DNA from: Watersipora subatra
Taxonomy: Eukaryota > Bryozoa > Gymnolaemata > Cheilostomatida > Watersiporidae
Length of the DNA stretch: 64,000 bases
Assembly: GCF_963576615.1 (NCBI RefSeq)
Contig: NC_088711.1
Location: forward strand, 6,882,001-6,946,000
Direction: 5' to 3'
The notes under the pieces are model-generated. The model had not been told where the DNA came from and ran no database searches. It worked only from the letters and a program-made list of their open reading frames with translations. Below, piece after piece: positions 57,159 to 64,000 of this stretch (within the stretch, counting starts at the first letter, position 1; every line of letters begins with the position of its first letter). Position numbers and translations under genes: made by a program.

Positions 57159-58057
57159 CTGTAAAACCTTTATTTTAACGATATGACGCTTTATTTTTTA
57201 ACCCTTCTCTATTAATAGTGGCATTTAATTTGAGATGGCATTCAAATAAACGGTGGCGTGGTATTTTTCGACTTAGTCGCCAAAATTTTGGGAAGATAAA
57301 TTGAACCCTTGTTGGCGAAACGATGTTGATGTCACCTATATTTTACACTCTTCTTTGGGAGATCAACATAAATGCAGTCAGCCTCAACATTTTTACTAAA
57401 CTGTTTTTCATACACGTTGAACTATCAGACGGAATTAAACAAGGAACTACTTTGAGTATAAAATGTTAGCGCTGTGCTGTTATTAATTATTTTGATAGTA
57501 TCACTTTCATACTCATAAAGAAAAAGCCGTAAAGCTTTGAAATTAGAAAACAGACACTATGCTTTTAGTTTTTAAAGACGTTTTTAACGTTTTAATGTTA
57601 GAATACGCCATAACAATGGCTGCTATTACGTTGTATGGTGTTCCTGAAGAGTATGATCATCGTTCATCAAAATGCTTTAGTCTTCAGGTAAGATTGTAAA
57701 CCCCGTTATGAACAAATCTGAAAACGGTGGATTTGGTTTACACCTTATTGATTTCAAATCAGAGAGTAGTTCTGATGATTGTGACGTGACGATCAATCTT
57801 TTCAGGTACATCGTCACTAAAACCATGACATAAACAATGAAAAAGACTAATTGTTATTGAGGTAACCGAGTCATTATGAGAACTATTTTGTGAACACTTT
57901 TCAATTTATCACCTTCTATTATGGGTTCGAAAAATCAAAGAATGTTAAAGTGGCGAGAAAATGGAGGTGGCGGTCAATTAAATGGTGGCGTTGTATTTTT
58001 CAACACTTTTATAGTGGCATTTTATTAAAGGCGGCGTTCAAATAAGAGGTTTTATAG
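57159..58057. mobile_element. 899-bp TA-flanked DNA transposon
   Basis: Ends CTGTAAAACCTTTATTTTAA and, read inward from the right, CTATAAAACCTCTTATTTGA, each bordered by TA (57157-57158 and 58058-58059). The inside is collinear, in reverse orientation, with 16500-17158. No coding capacity. The superfamily is not assigned; a TA duplication is shared by Tc1/mariner and some other groups. Confidence 0.78.
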
Positions 58058-58059
58058 TA

Positions 58060-60714
58060 ATTGTGAGGTAGCAACTGTAACAGGTAGTTTCCCTCACTAC
58101 TCCATTTAATAAATGACATTATGACATCAAACTTTTTGGTACAATCAGCTCAAGTGCAAGCATTGAATGAGTATTCTTCACCTTTGGTTTCATTCCTGGA
58201 AAATGAGAAACCATTCAAGTCGTAGAGTTTTCTTAGTTGTTTAGCATTACTATGAATCACCACTGGTGGTGATCCCGATCGGACCATGAAATTTGTACGT
58301 TTGTGCGCTTTTTTATTTTCTACGAATGGTAAGCTACTCCAACAATTAATAAAGTTGTTAAAATAAGCAACTTAGCATCATCAAGTGAATAGAAGAATGT
58401 TTAACATGGCGTCCCTAAAATATGTATGCAATGATTAAAGCAGAGCTCAGTTTTTACAATTTATATCTCTCAAGCTTGCAACGATAGTGGCTTTGCAACA
58501 ACTTCAAGAGAACTATCTAGCCGAGCAATAATCAGTTAGCGCTAGCCTTCTAATTACTAAAAATTAACCTACAATGTGTAATTTATAATGGGAATGCTTT
58601 AAGATGGTTGGAAATGACTTTGTAGCGCTTTTCGGCAGTAACTACGCAGGTTTGATATTTTTGTACTCAAATGAAGATGCAGCTTATGAGCTCTGAAACA
58701 ATCAAGCTATAAAACTCAACAGTAGTATAAGCCTAGGAGTTCTATTCTGTGTAAAAATTGTTTTTGTCACTATAATTAACAAACTTGTTAGTTGATACAA
58801 AAGGCTATTTCGATTAAAACAGCCACTAATACTTTGGCAATGTGCAAAAAAATGATTCAAACCAGTCAGCATCAAATAAAAGCAAGCGTGAATTGGCTCA
58901 AAAACCTTGTGCAGTGCCCTTTCTCATAAAACTATATTGAGCTGGTGGTATATATGCGATGCCAAAAACTTGGATACAGGAAAAACACAAATAAAAAATA
59001 TGGACCAAACGTATCAGTATTGGGAAACTTGATTCGATCAAACTTTGGAAAAAGTATCACGACTATTGCATTAACGTTGGTGTTGCAGCTAACTTTCAGA
59101 CATTTAATACTCAGCAAGATTTTCTAATACGTGTAGATGTATTATGGGAGGGCCAGTCGTATAATTATCAATGTATATGTATTACGGGTTTCTTATAAAA
59201 CGGATACAAAAGCACAATCGTGCTATCACTTGCACAAATAATTTATTTAAACACTTCTATCAAAATGTTGGCGATCAATCACTGCTGAACCTAACATTAA
59301 CTTATAAATTATTAGACATGAAACGAAAATGATGGCTAGTCAACGTGAACGATAAAACAAGACCGCGCTCGAAACATGTCAATGAATTACAGACTGTGCG
59401 TGAAAACAACTAATTAAATTCGTGGATCGTAGGCTACAATTGTATTTCAACATTAAACCAACTAAAATGGAATCGCGTCGAATTTCCAGTGTGACGATTT
59501 AGCGTAGACATCCAACTCCTCGTATTTTCAAGTACGTGTTGGCATACATGCCTTCAAATAAGTACATGTACATGTATGTCACGAATAAAGCACCCGCTTG
59601 AATCTGAGCGTTTCAAAAAATGATCTCATTCAAACACTTCATCTTTGAACAGGGCTACTCTACAAAGACAAAAATGGCATCAAATTGTAGCTGGTGTTTT
59701 AGCCTTATATTAGTCTTAATTTCATTTGAATGGCACCAATGGTGCAATCACATCCTCAAGTCTATTCACTCAGTGGCTAACAATCCCAATACCTGTCCAA
59801 TGTACATAGAGCCGTACTTGTTGGAAGGGGATGATCAACAACTTTAGATGATAATTAAGCTCTTGCTGGGATTACTTAGCCAAAATTTATGATTTTTTTA
59901 ATGAATGAGTATAGGAGAAGTCCATTAAGCTGAATTTTAACTTTTTTGAATGATTACCATGCAAAATATGATTTATCAGTTCCTTTTTGGTTGTACACAT
60001 AAAAGTTAATATAACTAATGAGCACTGCTTACAAAATTGTCCAGCATGTCTGCCACCTACATAATAGTGCTAATCAGAGCAATTTTCATCGAGCTACTTA
60101 AATGCCCCGAATCCAATACTCTGGAGAAACTGTATATATACTATATTCTATAATAATTGGGCTAATATTAAGCTAGTGGTACATCACAAGCAGAGCTTTA
60201 TTGAACAGGGATAATGGTCTGTATTGTCAGCATGATGTAACCATGCATCAGATGAAAATCAAACAAAATAAAAACTAGGAAAACCCGATATATCTTGAGC
60301 CAAATGATGCTATAAAATATTTACAATTCAACCATAAATATGAATGATAACAAATCAGTTATATAAAAGTGAAAGATTGCCCTTTATGAGCAACTGATAG
60401 AATAACACCAAAATATATGAGTATGTTATAAATATAGTCTTATTTGCATGCGGAGAAGCATACAATAGCAGGGTTATCTACATGGGAAAATAGAACAATA
60501 AATTATTCTGTACTCGTGTGATGTATTATACTATGTATGTGATAGGGTCTGCATATAGAACATACTTGTGCGCAGTGCTATACTGCATTCTTTGGTCAGC
60601 GTATAGTATATAATATTTTGCTCTTCTGTTATAAAAAGGAAGCAAGAGCAAACTAGCATCCATTATAAAACGAGCAATCGAGGACTAGAAGGTGAAAAAG
60701 CTAACTCGTCAATA
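58060..60714. other. Intergenic region between EIF3I and the SLC49A3-like gene
   Basis: No exon, RNA gene or bounded repeat recognised. The ORFs at 58932-59127 (both strands) and 59620-59847 (+) are short with no domain. The end nearest 60714 is 3' UTR and flank of the transporter gene. Confidence 0.4.
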
Positions 60715-63697
60715 TCAATTGGTACCAGAATTTGTAGCAGGATTGTCGGAAGAATTGAAATCTAAGATTCGCTCTGCAGCAGCCTCCTGTTCGGCTCTCA
60801 TGCGTTTATAGCTGGCTTTGAAGAAGATGATGAATGCAGCGGCAGCAAGGAAGGCCATGGAAATAAAGAAGACGTTGGAGTCTACAAGACATCAAAAACT
60901 ATTGAAAAAACTCGAGTCAAGCTGCTCACCTTCAAAATTATGGTTTCTGAAATTAATTGGCTGTTCTTTTTTACCAAACTGGTAATAATAATTGAGAAAA
61001 AAATAATGTCTCGCAAACTCCCAAACTTCATAGCGTCAAACTAAACTATATAGAAAATGTTCATACTTCATTGCATTACCCTATAGCCTTGCGACGTTAG
61101 ATATTTAAGGTAAGAATACTCACATATGAAGTCCTGAGCAGCCACATTACCAGAGCAGGTCGCATTTGGTATGTTGACAGCTGTAGATTGCATTACTAGC
61201 AGGTAGATAATACTTTGAATCTGCCTGCAGTGTAATAAACATAGGCATACAACACAGTGAACTGCGTCATCAGTTCAAAACGTAAAGTAATAAGAGATTG
61301 ATTGGCTCCACCAGCAATGATATGCCTCAAAGAATCATCCAGGATACAAACATTAAAAACCAATGCACTTACAAAAATGTCTTTAGTTATCAACTTGAAG
61401 ACAATACTTGTAGAGATACCATCTAAAGATTAATAGCTAAAAATATACAAGCTGATCATCTATTTGGAGGTGTTGTCAAGATGATAAGCGGAAGGTATTC
61501 TGATTGGTTAACTGCGCTTGGCTATTTATATCAATGGTAGCTATGCCATGGCTATTCATTCCAACCATCAAACCTGTCAGAGTGAGTGAGAGGCATGCAT
61601 CAGGTATGTACTTATCCTGATATGTACTTACCTTGATATGTACTTACCATGATTGTACTTACCCCGATATGATGATTAAAGCAGAGCTTGTAGCCTCTGC
61701 TACAGGATAAGTAACTTCTACTCCAAGTTCAAGACACAAAGGGTAGAGGCCAAACCCGAAGAACCCAAAGGCACCGACTGTAACAGCTACCAAAGCTTCC
61801 TGATGGGAATACCTGATGACCTGAACGACACAATAGCAGTCAGTTTTAAAAAGGGAACTCTAATTGTCCATCAGATAGGCTAAAAGGTCAAAAGGTCACT
61901 GTCTAGCTCACATCATGATAAGCTCATGAAATGAAGAAGTGATCAGTGCAAAAAGGACTTCTTTCACAAGAGATTGCTGCAGATGATGCATATGTGTATA
62001 ATGTGATGCGATGAAAGCAAGTATGCGACCAAGCAGACGAGCAATCATAAAAGTGGACATTTTGATTACATGGCAGACTTACACTGGGAATAGGCAGATG
62101 TAGATCAGACCACTTACAAAACATTGCCTATTCATGTTTAATTTGGCTTGACTTTCACACACTTTGACTTTCGTTTCAAGGTATTCCGTATGTACACAGA
62201 TTTTTATAACTTCTAGTGAGGTTTTACAGCAAGATCACTTATAAGTGTTTGCAATGGCAAATATGTAACCAAAAACATTAAATAAAAGTTGCTAGCTAAG
62301 CCTAGTAGGTAGTAACTTACAATAGTGAAAGCTAGCAGGAACTTACAATAGTGAAAGCTAGTAGTAACTTACAATAGTGAAAGCTAGTAGGAACTTACAA
62401 TAGTGAAACCTGGTAGGAACTTACAATAGTAAAAGCTAGTAGGAACTTACAATAGTGAAAGCTGGTAGGAACTTACAATAGTGACACCTGGTAGGAACTT
62501 ACAATAGTGACACCTGGTAGGAACTTACAATAGTAAAAGCTAGTAGGAACTTACAATAGTGAAAGCTGGTGGAAACTTACAATAGTGACACCTGGTAGGA
62601 ACTTACAATAGTAAAAGCTGGTGGAAACTTACAAGAGTGACACCTGGTAGGAACTTACAATAGTAAAAGCTAGTAGGAACTTACAATAGTGAAAGCTGGT
62701 AGGAACTTACAATAGTGAAACCTGGTAGGAACTTACAATAGTAAAAGCTAGTAGGAACTTACAATAGTAAAAGCTAGTAGGAACTTACAATAGTGAAAGC
62801 TGGTAGGAACTTACAATAGTGAAAGCTGGTAGGAACTTACAATAGTAAAAGCTAGTAGGAACTTACAATAGTGAAAGCTGGTAGGAACTTACAATAGTAA
62901 AAGCTAGTAGGAACTTACAATAGTAAAAGCTAGTAGGAACTTACAATAGTGAAAGCTGGTAGGAACTTACAAGAGTGAAACCTGGTAGGAACTTACAATA
63001 GTAAAAGCTAGTAGGAACTTACAATAGTGAAAGCTGGTGGGAACTTACAATAGTAAAAGCTAGTAGGAACTTACAATAGTAAAAGCTAGTAGGAACTTAC
63101 AAGAGTGAAAGCTAGTAGGAACTTACAATAGTGAAAGCTAGTAGGAACTTACAATAGTGAAAGCTGGTAGGAACTTACAATAGTGAAAGCTGGTAGGAAC
63201 TTACAATAGTAAAAGCTAGTAGGAACTTACAATAGTGAAAGCTGGTAGGAACTTACAATAGTAAAAGCTAGTAGGAACTTACAATAGTAAAAGCTAGTAG
63301 GAACTTACAATAGTGAAAGCTGGTAGGAACTTACAAGAGTGAAACCTGGTAGGAACTTACAATAGTAAAAGCTAGTAGGAACTTACAATAGTGAAAGCTG
63401 GTGGGAACTTACAATAGTAAAAGCTAGTAGGAACTTACAATAGTAAAAGCTAGTAGGAACTTACAAGAGTGAAAGCTAGTAGGAACTTACAATAGTGAAA
63501 GCTGGTAGGAACTTACAAGAGTGAAACCTGGTAGGAACTTACAATAGTAAAAGCCGCAATACAAATAATGGCGCAGGTGAAAAATATTTTGCAAATCTCT
63601 TCAAACTTCTTAGTCTTGTCAGCGAGAGCTCCGGTGATGCCGGCTCCAGCCAGCCCAGCCCCTATGTTCACCGCGCTGCATATACCAGCAAACGTGT
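60715..63697 (-). CDS. SLC49A3: SLC49A3 (MFSD7)-like transporter, C-terminal four exons, partial
   Basis: Exons in transcription order: 63697-63543, 61820-61663, 61224-61124 and 60881-60715, in frame to a TGA stop, encoding about 193 residues. The 5' exons lie beyond 64000. This is a major-facilitator transporter of the FLVCR/SLC49 family. GALADKTKKFEEICKI matches the loop DRTKHFTEATKI of human SLC49A3, then GFGLYPLCLELGVEVTYPVA (a family signature), a loop with an N-x-T sequon (NATCSG), and a last helix followed by YKRMRAEQEA (human YRRLQAE). About six membrane segments are visible. The substrate is not established; relatives FLVCR1/2 have been linked to haem and choline. FLVCR1/2 or SLC49A4 are alternatives. 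Two of the three introns start with duplicated donors. Confidence 0.85.
61603..61666 (-). repeat. Tandem 5' splice sites after the SLC49A3-like exon 61820-61663
   Basis: On the minus strand the donor GG|GTAAGTACA is followed after 15 and 31 bases by further GTAAGTACAT copies and by a decayed GATAAGTACAT. Units are 15-16 bp. The first donor restores the frame to the next exon; the second would shift it. Confidence 0.75.
62306..63554 (-). repeat. 26-bp minisatellite built from a 5' splice site
   Basis: About 47 tandem copies of a unit which on the minus strand reads GC TTTTACTATTGTAAGTTCCT ACTA with variants (CTTTCACTATT, GTTTCACTCTT). The first copy overlaps the end of exon 63697-63543: its first 12 bases are exon and its last 14 are intron. 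The array therefore carries dozens of consensus donors (ATT|GTAAGT), each also with a YAG (CTACTAG or CTACCAG). It fills about 1.2 kb of a 1.7-kb intron. Confidence 0.95.
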
Positions 63698-64000
63698 CTA
63701 CCAAATATACAAGGTAAAACATCAACATACCGACTTGCATATAGCTGAGCAATAGAAATGACCTACACAAGCTTCCAATAAAACTGTAGTTCTAAGTTCT
63801 GTAGTTCTAACGCCAAGGAGTAGGTAGTAGAACTATTTAGCAGTGCGCATTTCACGAGAAAAACGTGCTCATTTCACCAGTCTATGGCATTGTTTAATTG
63901 CCAAAAAGGTTTGTGTAATTAACGTAGACAGTTTGAGGCGTAGACCGATTTACAGGTATGAAAATGTGGTACACAGTTTATCAGCCTACATTTTTGTCCA
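63698..64000. other. Intron of the SLC49A3-like gene at the window end
   Basis: Upstream intron sequence on the minus strand, ending with the acceptor TATTTGGTAG at 63698. No earlier exon was recognised within the window. Confidence 0.5.

Overview
The window looks like nuclear DNA from an invertebrate animal, most likely a lophotrochozoan such as a bryozoan or mollusc; the species is not identifiable from sequence alone. The evidence is AT-rich DNA, GT-AG introns splitting conserved animal genes into short exons, a Metaviridae (Ty3/gypsy) retrotransposon, several families of small DNA transposons, and many minisatellites. I see no bacterial or organellar signature.

Layout. 1-3620: end of a TTAA-type element, then a 25-bp minisatellite split by a 1,074-bp hAT-like element. 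3621-6097: no gene, one partial TTAA-type element. 6098-14370: a nearly intact gypsy-like LTR retrotransposon with gag, pol and a third zinc-finger ORF; its 3' LTR carries a nested 523-bp element. 15141-27731 (+): a 16-exon BTBD16 orthologue that I could splice into one uninterrupted 667-residue frame. 29988-38266 (+): a 5-exon BNIP3-family mitophagy receptor of 177 residues. 38673-55856 (-): an 8-exon EIF3I gene (328 residues), convergent with BNIP3, with a 9.2-kb intron full of repeats. 55997-58057: a hAT-like element and a TA-flanked element just upstream of EIF3I. 60715-63697 (-): the last four exons of an SLC49A3/MFSD7-like transporter, whose 5' part lies beyond the window.

The four host genes belong to unrelated systems: a BTB/BACK-domain protein, a mitophagy receptor, a translation-initiation subunit and a membrane transporter. 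They do not form a pathway.

The most unusual signals are these. (1) At three exon ends the 5' splice site itself has been tandemly duplicated into the intron. In the most extreme case, in the SLC49A3-like gene, a 26-bp unit holding the last 12 bases of the exon and the first 14 of the intron is repeated about 47 times. (2) The retrotransposon carries a C2H2-like zinc-finger/coiled-coil ORF where env would sit, behind a plausible splice acceptor. (3) Its LTRs differ at only two of 550 positions, and a small transposon has already landed in one of them, so both element types were recently mobile.
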